Shown here piece by piece: positions 43,644-52,343 of a stretch of DNA of 64,000 nt (the first letter of the stretch is position 1; every line of letters begins with the position of its first letter). The notes under the pieces were generated by a model. That model was not told where the DNA came from, did no database searches, and worked only from the letters and a program-made list of their open reading frames with translations. Source of the stretch: Planktothrix paucivesiculata PCC 9631 (GTDB taxonomy: Bacteria > Cyanobacteriota > Cyanobacteriia > Cyanobacteriales > Microcoleaceae). The DNA lies in NCBI RefSeq assembly GCF_900009265.2, contig NZ_LR735027.1, positions 1-64,000 of the forward strand. Reading direction: 5' to 3'. Position numbers and translations under genes: made by a program.

Positions 43644-43991
43644 ATGGCCCGCTACACTGGATTTTTTATTGTTAATGTCAGTCTCGAAGATCTGCGACCG
43701 ATGATGATTGATATTTTAGAATCCTGTAACCTAGAAATCACCTATGAAACACCGAGTTCTATTATTGCTCGGGAAAATATTGGTCAAGTCAGCGTTAATC
43801 AATTAGTGATTGGTGAAATCGTGTTTGATACTGCTACTTCCATGATAGATGAAACTAAAATGACGGTTTTTATTAAAAATGAATCCTTACCCTTGCAAAG
43901 CCATAATCATTGTCGAGAAATCTTTGAACAGGTTAGTCAATTAATTATTGATAATCGTCACTGGGTACTATTAGAAAGTATTGCTCTATAA
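43644..43991 (+). CDS. Hypothetical small cyanobacterial protein
   Basis: The product has 115 residues (MARYTGFFIVNVSLEDLRPM, VSVNQLVIGEIVFD, HNHCREIFEQVSQLIIDNRH). It appears to be a small alpha/beta protein with no recognised family. The frame is open from an upstream ATG or alternative starts at 43623-43632, but the ATG at 43644 begins the conserved-looking part. A hairpin follows immediately. Confidence 0.6.
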   Translation: MARYTGFFIVNVSLEDLRPMMIDILESCNLEITYETPSSIIARENIGQVSVNQLVIGEIVFDTATSMIDETKMTVFIKNESLPLQSHNHCREIFEQVSQLIIDNRHWVLLESIAL

Positions 43992-43995
43992 ATTT

Positions 43996-44020
43996 AGAGA
44001 CGCGCCCCATGCACGTCTCT
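43996..44020. repeat. Dispersed AGAGACG hairpin
   Basis: AGAGACG (43996-44002) and CGTCTCT (44014-44020) form a hairpin whose arms recur at 59237-59287. It lies between convergent genes and is followed by ATTGTTT, so it may also terminate transcription. Confidence 0.55.
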
Positions 44021-44025
44021 ATTGT

Positions 44026-44634
44026 TTACTGAATTTTGAGCAAATATTTTCCTTTGCCTTTACTATCATAAGCGTTAACAATCACTCGATAGGTTCCGGT
44101 TTTGGGTAAGGTGATTGTAATTTCAGCATTAGCATTAGTTTGACTAATATCATCATGTTCTTGCAATAATTCATTCTCAGAATTAAACAAGGCAAGATAG
44201 GGGTCAAAGTCAGGACTTTCTAACGAGATGGTGATTTGTTGACCTTCTTTTCCTTCAAAAGTATGTTCGTCATACAAACTGCTATCAGACGCTAAAACCT
44301 GATCTCCTTCTTTGAGTTCACCTTGGGTTTCTAATAGTAGGGGAGTCGGTGTCGAAGGGGCGGGGGTTTCCTGGGGCTTAGGACTGGGGGAAGGTTCAGG
44401 ACTGGGGGAAGGCTCAGGACTGGGGGAAGGTTCAGGACTGGGGGAAGGCTCAGGACTGGGGGAAGGTTCAGGACTAGGGATGGTGGTTGGGGAGGGGGTT
44501 TCCTGGGCTAAGACTTGTTCCAGGGCTAAACCTGTGAAGGCATAGGAATTAGAGACTTTCAGAACATCTAATAACGGGGTCTGAAGCACCGCGAATACAC
44601 CCATTGTTGTTGTCCAGATTAACATTGATCGCAT
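44026..44634 (-). CDS. Exported protein with Pro-Ser-Glu linker and PPC domain
   Basis: The product has 202 residues from ATG 44634 (GAGG in front). An N-terminal hydrophobic segment (MRSMLIWTTTMGVFAVLQTP) is a signal peptide or anchor. Five copies of an 18-base repeat encode a (SPSPEP)n-type linker at about residues 60-90. The rest is one bacterial pre-peptidase C-terminal (PPC) domain, SSLYDEHTFEGKEGQQITIS to YRVIVNAYDSKGKGKYLL. This PPC is very close to the last domain of the neighbouring HtrA-like protease, so the gene looks like a duplicate that kept the signal and one PPC but lost the protease. It may bind envelope material. Confidence 0.78.
   Translation of the reverse strand: MRSMLIWTTTMGVFAVLQTPLLDVLKVSNSYAFTGLALEQVLAQETPSPTTIPSPEPSPSPEPSPSPEPSPSPEPSPSPEPSPSPKPQETPAPSTPTPLLLETQGELKEGDQVLASDSSLYDEHTFEGKEGQQITISLESPDFDPYLALFNSENELLQEHDDISQTNANAEITITLPKTGTYRVIVNAYDSKGKGKYLLKIQ
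44381..44470. repeat. Five 18-bp tandem repeats encoding a Pro/Ser/Glu linker
   Basis: GGACTGGGGGAAGGTTCA and its GGCTCA variant alternate five times in exact register. In-frame repeats of this kind expand and contract by slippage, so linker length is likely strain-variable. Confidence 0.9.
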
Positions 44635-44651
44635 AAAAACCTCAGTAGTGG

Positions 44652-44691
44652 GGAACACCGGAACACCGGAACAGGGAACACCGGAACAGGG
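44652..44691. repeat. GGAACACC/GGAACAGG tandem repeat
   Basis: Short imperfect copies of GGAACACC and GGAACAGG lie between the two PPC genes. This is a low-complexity dispersed type common in such genomes; no gene is present. Confidence 0.6.
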
Positions 44692-44729
44692 GGAAACTTC
44701 GGCATCAGATAAGTGGAATCATGGAGTCG

Positions 44730-46220
44730 CTAACGGACAGTTAATAAATACTGACCTCGACCTGTTTTATCATAAGCATTGACTACCACTCGATACCGAC
44801 CGTTGGCGGGTAAAGTCACCCGAATTTGTGCATTTTTATCGGATTGATTAGCATCATCATTTTCAGCAATTAGTTTTCCCTTGGAATCAAATAATGCCAA
44901 ATAGGGATCAAACTCCTGACTTTCTAAGCGAATTAAAATAGACTGTCCCTGTTGTCCTTCAAAGGTATATTCATCATACAAACTACCATCGGATGCCAAA
45001 ACAGAATCTTGATTTTCTAAGACGCCTTCTTGATTTAAAATAACTTGACCCGTTCCCGAATTCGAGGAGGATTCCGTGGCTTTTAACTGCAAACGATAGG
45101 CTCCCGCCTCTCCTGATTCATAGGAATTGACCAATAAAAGATAAGAACCATCCGTAGGTAATGTGACTACAATTTTGGCGTTTTTATCTCCGCCTCCATC
45201 ATCATCTTGAGCTACTTCTTCTCCATCTTCTGTTAATAAAATTAAATAGGAATCCACCTGATTACTATTCATTTCAATGGTTACTTGTTGACCCGCTTTC
45301 CCTTCAAAGGTATAAATATGATAAAAACTATTATCAACGGGTAAAACTTGATCCCCCTGTTTCAAAGTATCCGTAACTTCCGGGCCATTTAATTCAATCC
45401 GTTTGGCATTTTCCTTTTCAAAAGCTGGGGTTTCCGCCACCGGGGTGCGGGATGCCCGTCCCTCTTTCACCGCTTGTAAAAAGGGAGGAACTCGGTCAAC
45501 AGAAATGGCGAAACCAATACCAATATTTCCCCCGCCCTGACCTCGGGTAAAAATTGCCGTATTCACCCCAATTAATTCCCCATCACTGTTGAGTAGGGGG
45601 CCACCGGAGTTTCCGGGGTTAATGGCCGCGTCGGTTTGAATTAAATTGCGAGTTTTGTCCAAACGGCTGACAATCCCTACGGTTAAGGTATTTTGGAATT
45701 GGCCGAAGGGGTTGCCAATGGCAAAGGCCCGTTGACCCACTTTCACGGAATTGGGACTGGCGATGGGAATGGTCGGTAGGTTGCCGCCATTGCGAATTTT
45801 AAGCACCGCTAAATCCAGTCCGGGTTCCCCAAAGGCGATCACATCCGCTTCTAACTTCCGGCCATCGGATAGGGTAACGGTGACGATTCCGCCGCCGGAT
45901 ACAACATGGGCGTTGGTTAATACCAAACCATCGGGACTGATAATTGCTCCACTACCGTTAGTTTTTTTGGTATCAATGGAAACGACGGCGGGACTCGCCT
46001 TTTCATAGACTTTAATATTGGTTTCTTCTTCTGTTTTATCAGCCGCCAAAATCAGAGGGGAATCAAGATAGTTATTAGAAATTAAATCCCTAGAAGGGAC
46101 AGAGGATAGGGGGACAAGAGCAAGGGTTTTTGAGAGGTTAGCATTGGCAACCGGGACATGAATTAAGGCTCCAATGGTTAACAGCCCAAATGTTATTAAT
46201 TGCAAAGATAAAGAATTCAT
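44730..46220 (-). CDS. HtrA/HhoA-like serine protease with two C-terminal PPC domains
   Basis: The product has 496 residues from ATG 46220, which begins the signal peptide MNSLSLQLITFGLLTIGALI. The trypsin-like S1C domain has His in LTNAHVVSGGG, Asp in GEPGLDLAVLKI and Ser in DAAINPGNSGGPLL. Instead of the PDZ domain usual for HtrA proteins there are two PPC domains, at about residues 300-395 and 405-496. It is predicted to act in the periplasm or outside as a quality-control protease. The frame is open up to 46334, but the upstream 38 codons look non-coding (ERRGFRPN...) and overlap the TnpB element. The insertion of the TnpB gene 113 bases upstream may have altered its promoter. Confidence 0.87.
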   Translation of the reverse strand: MNSLSLQLITFGLLTIGALIHVPVANANLSKTLALVPLSSVPSRDLISNNYLDSPLILAADKTEEETNIKVYEKASPAVVSIDTKKTNGSGAIISPDGLVLTNAHVVSGGGIVTVTLSDGRKLEADVIAFGEPGLDLAVLKIRNGGNLPTIPIASPNSVKVGQRAFAIGNPFGQFQNTLTVGIVSRLDKTRNLIQTDAAINPGNSGGPLLNSDGELIGVNTAIFTRGQGGGNIGIGFAISVDRVPPFLQAVKEGRASRTPVAETPAFEKENAKRIELNGPEVTDTLKQGDQVLPVDNSFYHIYTFEGKAGQQVTIEMNSNQVDSYLILLTEDGEEVAQDDDGGGDKNAKIVVTLPTDGSYLLLVNSYESGEAGAYRLQLKATESSSNSGTGQVILNQEGVLENQDSVLASDGSLYDEYTFEGQQGQSILIRLESQEFDPYLALFDSKGKLIAENDDANQSDKNAQIRVTLPANGRYRVVVNAYDKTGRGQYLLTVR

Positions 46221-46332
46221 CGAAAAATTGGGTCTGAAACCCCGTCGTTCTACGCCTGCCCTCATGAAAATGGGAGACGGCTTTACTTTTTTAGGATAGC
46301 ACTTAGACAAAATATATGCTAAAAAGTGAAAC

Positions 46333-47505
46333 ATGGAAAAAGCCTATTCTTACCGATTTTACCCAACACCTGAACAAGAGTCGCTATTGCGGCGCACGTT
46401 AGGCTGTGTAAGATTAGTTTACAATAAGGCACTCCATGAACGAACTCAAGCATGGTATGAAAAGCAAGAAAGAGTAGGATATAGTCAAACGTCTTCAATG
46501 TTAACTAATTGGAAAAAACAGGAAGATTTAGACTTTTTAAATCAGGTAAGTTGTGTCCCCTTACAACAAGGATTAAGACACTTACAAACAGCCTTTACTA
46601 ACTTTTTTGCTGGTCATACTCAATATCCTAATTTTAAGAAAAAACATCAAGGAGGTAGTGCAGAATTTACTAAGTCTGCTTTTAAGTTTAAAAACGGACA
46701 AATCTACTTAGCGAAATCCTTAGAACCCTTACCGATTCGATGGTCAAGACAAATTCCAAAAGATTGTGAACCGAGTACCGTAACCGTCAGATTACATCCT
46801 TCGGGACGTTGGCATATTTCAATAAGATTTGATGACCCAACCATTAAGCCTTTACCTGTAACAGATAAAGCTATAGGAATTGACTTAGGAATTAGTAGCC
46901 TTGTAATTACGAGTGACGGGCAAAAAATAGCCAATCCTCAACATTTTAAAAAACATTATCAGAGATTACGTCAGGCACAAAAAAGTCTGTCTCGAAAACA
47001 GAAAGGGTCAAAGAATCGGGAAAAATCCAGAATTAAAGTAGCTAGAATTCACGCTCAAATCACCGATAGTAGAAAAGACCATTTACACAAGCTAACGACT
47101 CAATTAGTTCGTGAAAACCAAACGATTGTGGTTGAGGATTTAGCTGTAAAAAATATGGTCAAAAATCCTAAATTAGCGCAGGCAATAGCCGATGTTAGTT
47201 GGGGAGAAATCACCCGACAATTAGCCTATAAATGCCGTTGGTATGGGAGAAACTACATCGAAATAGACAGATGGTTTCCTAGTTCTAAACGGTGTAGTAG
47301 TTGTGGGCATATTGTGGAAAAAATGCTGTTAAATATTCGAGAATGGGAGTGCCCCAACTGCGGGACTCACCATGACCGAGATCTTAACGCCAGTAAAAAT
47401 ATTTTGGCGGCAGGGCTTGCCGTGTCAGTCTGTGGAGCGAGTGTAAGACCCGAACAGAGTAAATCTGTGAAGGCAACTGCTAAGAAGCAGAAACCTAAAT
47501 TGTGA
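46333..47505 (+). CDS. tnpB: TnpB, RNA-guided nuclease of a second IS200/IS605-type element
   Basis: The product has 390 residues, typical for TnpB. It opens KAYSYRFYPTPEQESLLRRT. RuvC acids are Asp184 (AIGIDLGISSL), Glu268 (IVVEDLAVKNM) and Asp350 (HHDRDLNASKNI). Zinc-binding Cys321, Cys324, Cys340 and Cys343 lie between the last two. All catalytic residues are intact. No tnpA is adjacent. This protein and the one at 35566 differ greatly, so they come from separate element families. The right end is well marked at 47548. Confidence 0.92.
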   Translation: MEKAYSYRFYPTPEQESLLRRTLGCVRLVYNKALHERTQAWYEKQERVGYSQTSSMLTNWKKQEDLDFLNQVSCVPLQQGLRHLQTAFTNFFAGHTQYPNFKKKHQGGSAEFTKSAFKFKNGQIYLAKSLEPLPIRWSRQIPKDCEPSTVTVRLHPSGRWHISIRFDDPTIKPLPVTDKAIGIDLGISSLVITSDGQKIANPQHFKKHYQRLRQAQKSLSRKQKGSKNREKSRIKVARIHAQITDSRKDHLHKLTTQLVRENQTIVVEDLAVKNMVKNPKLAQAIADVSWGEITRQLAYKCRWYGRNYIEIDRWFPSSKRCSSCGHIVEKMLLNIREWECPNCGTHHDRDLNASKNILAAGLAVSVCGASVRPEQSKSVKATAKKQKPKL

Positions 47506-47548
47506 AGTTTAGGAATCACCGTCCGTTTTACGGCGGTGAGGATGTCAA
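47490..47548 (+). ncRNA. Predicted omega RNA 3' hairpins and right end of the second TnpB element
   Basis: CCTAAA (47494-47499) pairs with TTTAGG (47508-47513). Then CACCG (47517-47521) pairs with CGGTG (47534-47538) around CCGT/ACGG. AGGATGTCAA then ends the element at 47548. This hairpin plus GTCAA end is the usual right end of such cyanobacterial TnpB elements. The RNA would start inside tnpB; the next bases, CAATTCACTCGGGC, would be the guide. Confidence 0.65.
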
Positions 47549-47595
47549 CAATTCACTCGGGCACAAATAACTAATAGTTGTTAACTGATGACTGA

Positions 47596-49458
47596 TTAAA
47601 CTAAATAACCCAACTTATTCAATAATTCATCGGGTTGAATCGGTTTCACTAAACAATCATAATTTTCTAAATTTTTGTAGAACTTAGATTCAGGACAGGA
47701 ATTTTCATGGGTTAAAGCCAAAATTTTAATCTTTTTGGTTTGGGGTTTATTCTGAAGTTGGTTGAGAATTTCATAACTAATTTGTCCACCTAAATGGAGG
47801 TTAATAATCACAGCATCCGGTTGTAAAAAATTAATTTGTTCGACGGCCGTAAATCCTTCAATCAACCAAACAACTTGATATCCGGCTACGGTTAATAAAT
47901 CACAAATTAACGTCGCCGTTTGTTCATCATTTTCAATTAAAACACACTTGCGATGGGAAGAATTAAAATAAACCGCAGGTAGGGAGGTTTTTAAGGGCGA
48001 TGGTGTAATTTTATCCTGAGATTGTTGGGAAATCATCGGTAAAGCGGGTAAGTATACGGTAAAAATAGAACCCACTCCCACTTGGGATTTAAACTGAATT
48101 ACTCCCCCATGTAATTCTACCAATTGTTTAGTTAAAGCCAAACCTAAACCCGCGCCACCATACTGACGATCATAGGTCGAATTTAACTGTTGAAATTTCT
48201 CAAACAGGAGAGATTTTTGATCATCTGGAATGCCAATTCCGGTATCTTCAACTTGCAAAATTGCCGTATTCTGATCTACTTTTATTTTTAAGGTTACTTT
48301 TCCGCCATTCGGTGTAAATTTTATGGCATTTTCTAATAAACTAAATAAAATTTGTAGAGTTCGATCATAGTCTCCGGTAAACAAGTTTTGATTAGATTTA
48401 ATTTCCAGTTCATTAACTAGCTCTATTTGACGACTTTGAGCTTTTTCTTGAAAAGTTTTTGTAACTTGTTTAGCTAATTTTGATAAAGAAAACTGAGTAA
48501 TTTGAAGTACGGTTTTTCCCGATTCTACTTGGGATAAATCCAAAATATCGTTAATCAGTTCCAGTAACTTTTCTCCGCTATCATGAATCGTTTTTAAATA
48601 CCCCCGTTGCTTCTCCAATGACAGTTGCTTAGTCGCTGGTTTTTCCCCGGAATAGCGTAATAAAGTGGCTGAAATTCCGATAACACAGGTTAAGGGGGTT
48701 CGCAATTCATGACTCATCGTGGCTAAAAATTGGTTTTTAGCTAAGTTTGCAGATTGTGCTGCTAATAGGGCGTCATGGAGAGCTTCGGTTCGTTGTATGA
48801 CTCGTTGTTCTAGGGTTTGTTTTTGTTGTTGAACTTGAGCATAAAGTTCAGCTTGATAAATCGCAATGGATAAATGTTGGGTAATTTGATTTAAAAACCG
48901 TTTTTCCATGGTTTTCCACTGACGTCGTTCTAAACATTGATGAGCAATTAATAATCCCCATAGTTCTTGCTGAACCATAATAGGAAGCACTAATATTGAT
49001 TTAACTTGAAATTGTTTTAAAAATTCAATAAAACATGACGAATTATTATAAGTATCCTCGATATCATAAACCGATTGAATAAAACCCTGATAATATTTAT
49101 CCTGAAAATTACAGCTATATTTTAAACAATCTTGATTTTCAGATATATTTAAAACAGAAATAATTTGCTCTGAAGAACGAGCTTCATAGGTTACTTTTCC
49201 CGGCAAATCCTCTGCGTTTAATTTTTTTATAAAATTGGGTTGTTTTTCTCTTTCAAGATTAATTGTATGAGTTTCTATGTCCGGTGGCTGTGGGATATTA
49301 AATTGATAAATAATCAATCTATCGACTAATAAAAGTTGACGCAACTGTTCAACCGCCGTTGATAAAATAACCGATAAATCCAAGCTCTGACGAATCTGAG
49401 TCGTCACTTGATTTAAGAGTCGCTCTTGTTGAAGTTGCTGATATAAAACATCGTCCAC
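47596..49458 (-). CDS. GAF hybrid histidine kinase with degenerate receiver
   Basis: The product has 620 residues and is cytosolic. An N-terminal GAF domain (about 20-200: VILSTAVEQLRQLLLVDRLI, LPIMVQQELWGLLIAHQC) is followed by a HisKA with His250 in ATMSHELRTPL. HATPase_c follows (ENAIKFTPNGG, DTGIGIPDDQ, GAGLGLALTK). A C-terminal receiver-like domain (about 503-618) starts CVLIENDEQTATLI. In the receiver the phospho-accepting Asp position is Asn553 (AVIINLHLGG), while the Lys in LVKPIQPDEL is kept. Conventional phosphorylation is thus ruled out, and it probably works as a protein-protein module. The GAF is of the type found in cyanobacteriochrome-like sensors but has no obvious chromophore Cys motif that I could confirm. 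Confidence 0.87.
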   Translation of the reverse strand: MDDVLYQQLQQERLLNQVTTQIRQSLDLSVILSTAVEQLRQLLLVDRLIIYQFNIPQPPDIETHTINLEREKQPNFIKKLNAEDLPGKVTYEARSSEQIISVLNISENQDCLKYSCNFQDKYYQGFIQSVYDIEDTYNNSSCFIEFLKQFQVKSILVLPIMVQQELWGLLIAHQCLERRQWKTMEKRFLNQITQHLSIAIYQAELYAQVQQQKQTLEQRVIQRTEALHDALLAAQSANLAKNQFLATMSHELRTPLTCVIGISATLLRYSGEKPATKQLSLEKQRGYLKTIHDSGEKLLELINDILDLSQVESGKTVLQITQFSLSKLAKQVTKTFQEKAQSRQIELVNELEIKSNQNLFTGDYDRTLQILFSLLENAIKFTPNGGKVTLKIKVDQNTAILQVEDTGIGIPDDQKSLLFEKFQQLNSTYDRQYGGAGLGLALTKQLVELHGGVIQFKSQVGVGSIFTVYLPALPMISQQSQDKITPSPLKTSLPAVYFNSSHRKCVLIENDEQTATLICDLLTVAGYQVVWLIEGFTAVEQINFLQPDAVIINLHLGGQISYEILNQLQNKPQTKKIKILALTHENSCPESKFYKNLENYDCLVKPIQPDELLNKLGYLV

Positions 49459-49618
49459 AGGCTTATAGAACCGTCACACTAAAGAATAGGGTAGGAGGAA
49501 AAAAGCAAACAGGTTGTAGCTATTTTATAGTTATTAATACTCTGGACTTGACAAAATAGTCCAATAGGATCAATATGACCTTAAAATCACCTCTGTTTCT
49601 GCCAAACCGCTAAAGTTA

Positions 49619-50896
49619 ATGAGCAGCCAATCTTCCATAACTTTTGATTCTACCTTAGCTTCTGTCCTTTCTCATGATTTTCGAGTTAGTTCTACGACTT
49701 TAGGAAAAGTTGTCGCTCAGAACTTCGCACAAAACCCTAATTTACCTGGAGTAATCGTTATGGATGAAACTCGTTTCTTAGGAATGATTTCACGAGCAAA
49801 GTTTCGAGAACAAATAAACACCTCACAGCGAGAAAATCTTTATTTCAATAGTCCTATTCAAGTGCTTCTTGACTATCTCAGAACTCCCCCCTTATTATTA
49901 GATCATAATTCTAAAATTGCGGACGCTATTAATAGTGCATTAAACCGATCTAAAGAGTTGATGTATGAGCCGATTGTGGTTGTTTATGAACCTGATATTT
50001 TTCGGATTGTGGATGTCCAAGTTCTATTATTCGCTCAAAATAAACTCTTAAACTATGCTCAGAATATTATTCAACAACAACAATCTCAAATTCTACAATC
50101 TTTTGAGATTATTAATGTAGAAAAAAATAAAATGAAAAAATGCAGTAAATATTATAAAAGCAAAGAAGAATTAATCAAGAAAAAGTATGAAGATTTTTTA
50201 AAGATCAAACAACAAGAAATTTTTGAAACAGCCCAAAAAATTACCGAAATCAACGAAGATTTTTTACAAATTAGTCAGTTAGTGATTAGGGAAACGAACA
50301 AATCTTTTAATGAAATTGTTGTTAATACTAATTCTATTAATTCTAATACCAGTCTTATCCAAGACATGAGTACGTCTATTTCTAAGGATTTAGAATCAAT
50401 TCACGTCGCTTGTAATCTCAGTAGTAACATCCTGCAAAAAATTCGTCATTTAGCCGTAAAGGGCTCGATTGTTGCTTATCAATCCCAATCTCCACCTGAA
50501 GGATTTAATCAAATTAATACAGAAATCAATCAAATGCTGAATCAAATTTTAAATATTAATCAGGAGATGAATAAGATGGCTAATCATTTTAAATTTCATG
50601 TTCAGAATCTCCAAGATATTGCTCAAAATCAATCGGGTATTTCCCACTCGGTTTCCTTACAATTAGAACGAGCAAAAATGGTGATTAATGAATTAAAAAA
50701 ACTGATTGATAGTTATAATCCTAATTTAATTATTTTAATTGTCGAACAGGCTAAAAACATTAGCCCTGAGTTGATTGAATCTTTAGATAATACTCCAGAA
50801 CAAAAGCTAAATTCTGCCTCAAATAGTCAAGTTTTAATTGAGTTAATTCAACGAACCTTAAAACATCGGAATGATTCTCCTCCATCTGAATTTTAA
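49619..50896 (+). CDS. CBS-like sensor fused to a soluble chemoreceptor-type signalling domain
   Basis: The product has 425 residues and no membrane segment. The N-terminal 140 residues (SHDFRVSSTTLGKVVAQNFA, PGVIVMDETRFLGMISRAKF, EPIVVVYEPDIFRIVDVQVL) look like a paired CBS module. The rest is a long coiled coil. A central hairpin-tip-like segment, IRHLAVKGSIVAYQSQSPPE followed by GFNQINTEINQM, resembles the tip of methyl-accepting chemotaxis proteins but is diverged. It may signal with the divergent histidine kinase at 47596-49458 (161 bases apart, opposite strand). Assignment to MCPs is tentative. Confidence 0.55.
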   Translation: MSSQSSITFDSTLASVLSHDFRVSSTTLGKVVAQNFAQNPNLPGVIVMDETRFLGMISRAKFREQINTSQRENLYFNSPIQVLLDYLRTPPLLLDHNSKIADAINSALNRSKELMYEPIVVVYEPDIFRIVDVQVLLFAQNKLLNYAQNIIQQQQSQILQSFEIINVEKNKMKKCSKYYKSKEELIKKKYEDFLKIKQQEIFETAQKITEINEDFLQISQLVIRETNKSFNEIVVNTNSINSNTSLIQDMSTSISKDLESIHVACNLSSNILQKIRHLAVKGSIVAYQSQSPPEGFNQINTEINQMLNQILNINQEMNKMANHFKFHVQNLQDIAQNQSGISHSVSLQLERAKMVINELKKLIDSYNPNLIILIVEQAKNISPELIESLDNTPEQKLNSASNSQVLIELIQRTLKHRNDSPPSEF

Positions 50897-50898
50897 TT

Positions 50899-52122
50899 CT
50901 ATGATTCCCCTGCTAATAGTAGTTGAGCCGCTTCTATCATTTCCGTTTGAAATCCTAGCAAATCCTCGCGACTGGTTAAGTAGGTTTTGAGTGCATCTAG
51001 GGGATCAATACTACTTCCAGAATCCAATTCGGGTAAACGAGGTCGGGCTAATTGGCTCACTAATTCGGGTTTAATGGTGTAGCTATGGGCGGTACTCAAA
51101 AGCTGCTGTAATTCTGTATTATTAATCGAATCTAATTGGTCGGAACGCAATTGATAAATTAACCGAACAACTGCGTCTTGGATGGGATTTTTTGCAATCA
51201 CTTTAATTAAGGTTTGTAACGGGTCATCTACCTTAGATAAATCTACCTTAATTGTACAAAAAGACCGCACAGGTAAGGCACAAAATTCCCATTTTATCTG
51301 ACCTTTTTCTACTTCCAGTAATACAAATCCTTTATCCTCTTTTTCTTCACTAAAATCAACTCTTTCAATACTCCCGGGGTAAATTACTGGCGGATCATTA
51401 GTTCGATTTAGATTTTGATGTTTATGCACATGACCCAGGGCGACATAATCAAAACAAGAGCGAGTTAATAGGGATAGGGGAATATTAAATCCCTTACCCA
51501 CTGCTAAAAACCTTTCCGCTCCTAAATTGGCTTTATCCGCCATTAAATGTCCTAATAAAATCGTCGGTAATTCCGGGTCTAACTGCCGAATTTCTCCTTC
51601 TAAAACCACGGTTAAACGATCAATCAAAAGTTGATTAACCGCTTCTAAAGATAGTCCCTCGGTTTCGGGACGAGTTAATAAAGTTGACCGAGTTAACCAA
51701 GGTAAGGTAATAATTTGAATCGCACCATTTTTAGTTTGAATAGTATGGGTTTCTAAACTATCCCCAACCACAAAACCAGGAACGCCTAAAGTCCGATAAA
51801 TTCCTAAACTCGCTCCTCCTTGTCCCTGGGAATGTTGGTCATGATTTCCTACTAATAAAACCGTGGGAATTTCTGCATCGACTAACCGCCGAAATTGGGC
51901 GGCAAAAGCTTGTTTAACATAGGGGGCGGGAGTCGCATCAGGAAAGGCATCTCCCCCAAATAGGACTAAATCTACGGGTTCGGCGATCGCGCGATCAATA
52001 CAGCGTCCCAAGGTAGCGGTAAAGTCCTCTAGGCGAGTATTTAACCCGGTTTCGGGATTGATTTGTCCATGGGAAAAACCACTCCCCAAATGAATATCCG
52101 AAAGATGTAATATTTTAATCAT
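50899..52122 (-). CDS. sbcD: Exonuclease SbcCD subunit D (metallophosphoesterase)
   Basis: The product has 407 residues. Nuclease motifs are KILHLSDIHLGSGF, LVLFGGDAFPDATP, VLLVGNHDQHSQ, LLGHLMADK and VALGHVHKHQ, in the order of the SbcD/Mre11 phosphoesterase. A C-terminal capping region (about 290-405) follows. It trims DNA ends and hairpins together with SbcC. SbcC is not in this window. Its 3' end lies 2 bases from the convergent CBS/chemoreceptor-like gene. Confidence 0.9.
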   Translation of the reverse strand: MIKILHLSDIHLGSGFSHGQINPETGLNTRLEDFTATLGRCIDRAIAEPVDLVLFGGDAFPDATPAPYVKQAFAAQFRRLVDAEIPTVLLVGNHDQHSQGQGGASLGIYRTLGVPGFVVGDSLETHTIQTKNGAIQIITLPWLTRSTLLTRPETEGLSLEAVNQLLIDRLTVVLEGEIRQLDPELPTILLGHLMADKANLGAERFLAVGKGFNIPLSLLTRSCFDYVALGHVHKHQNLNRTNDPPVIYPGSIERVDFSEEKEDKGFVLLEVEKGQIKWEFCALPVRSFCTIKVDLSKVDDPLQTLIKVIAKNPIQDAVVRLIYQLRSDQLDSINNTELQQLLSTAHSYTIKPELVSQLARPRLPELDSGSSIDPLDALKTYLTSREDLLGFQTEMIEAAQLLLAGES

Positions 52123-52343
52123 TACTTAGTTTCTTAAAGTTAATTAATTATAGTATAATTTTCGAGATTGTAATTCTGTTTACAAAGATCGGAAATTACA
52201 AGGCGATCGCGACGAATAAAAAAAGCCCCCATCAATAAAATTAGGACATCGAAAAAAAGCACCGAAAAGTGATGAGAATTCCAGAAAATATCCCTTTATT
52301 AACCCCAACCCCTTAGACTAGATGCAGAACTGTTTTAGGAGAG

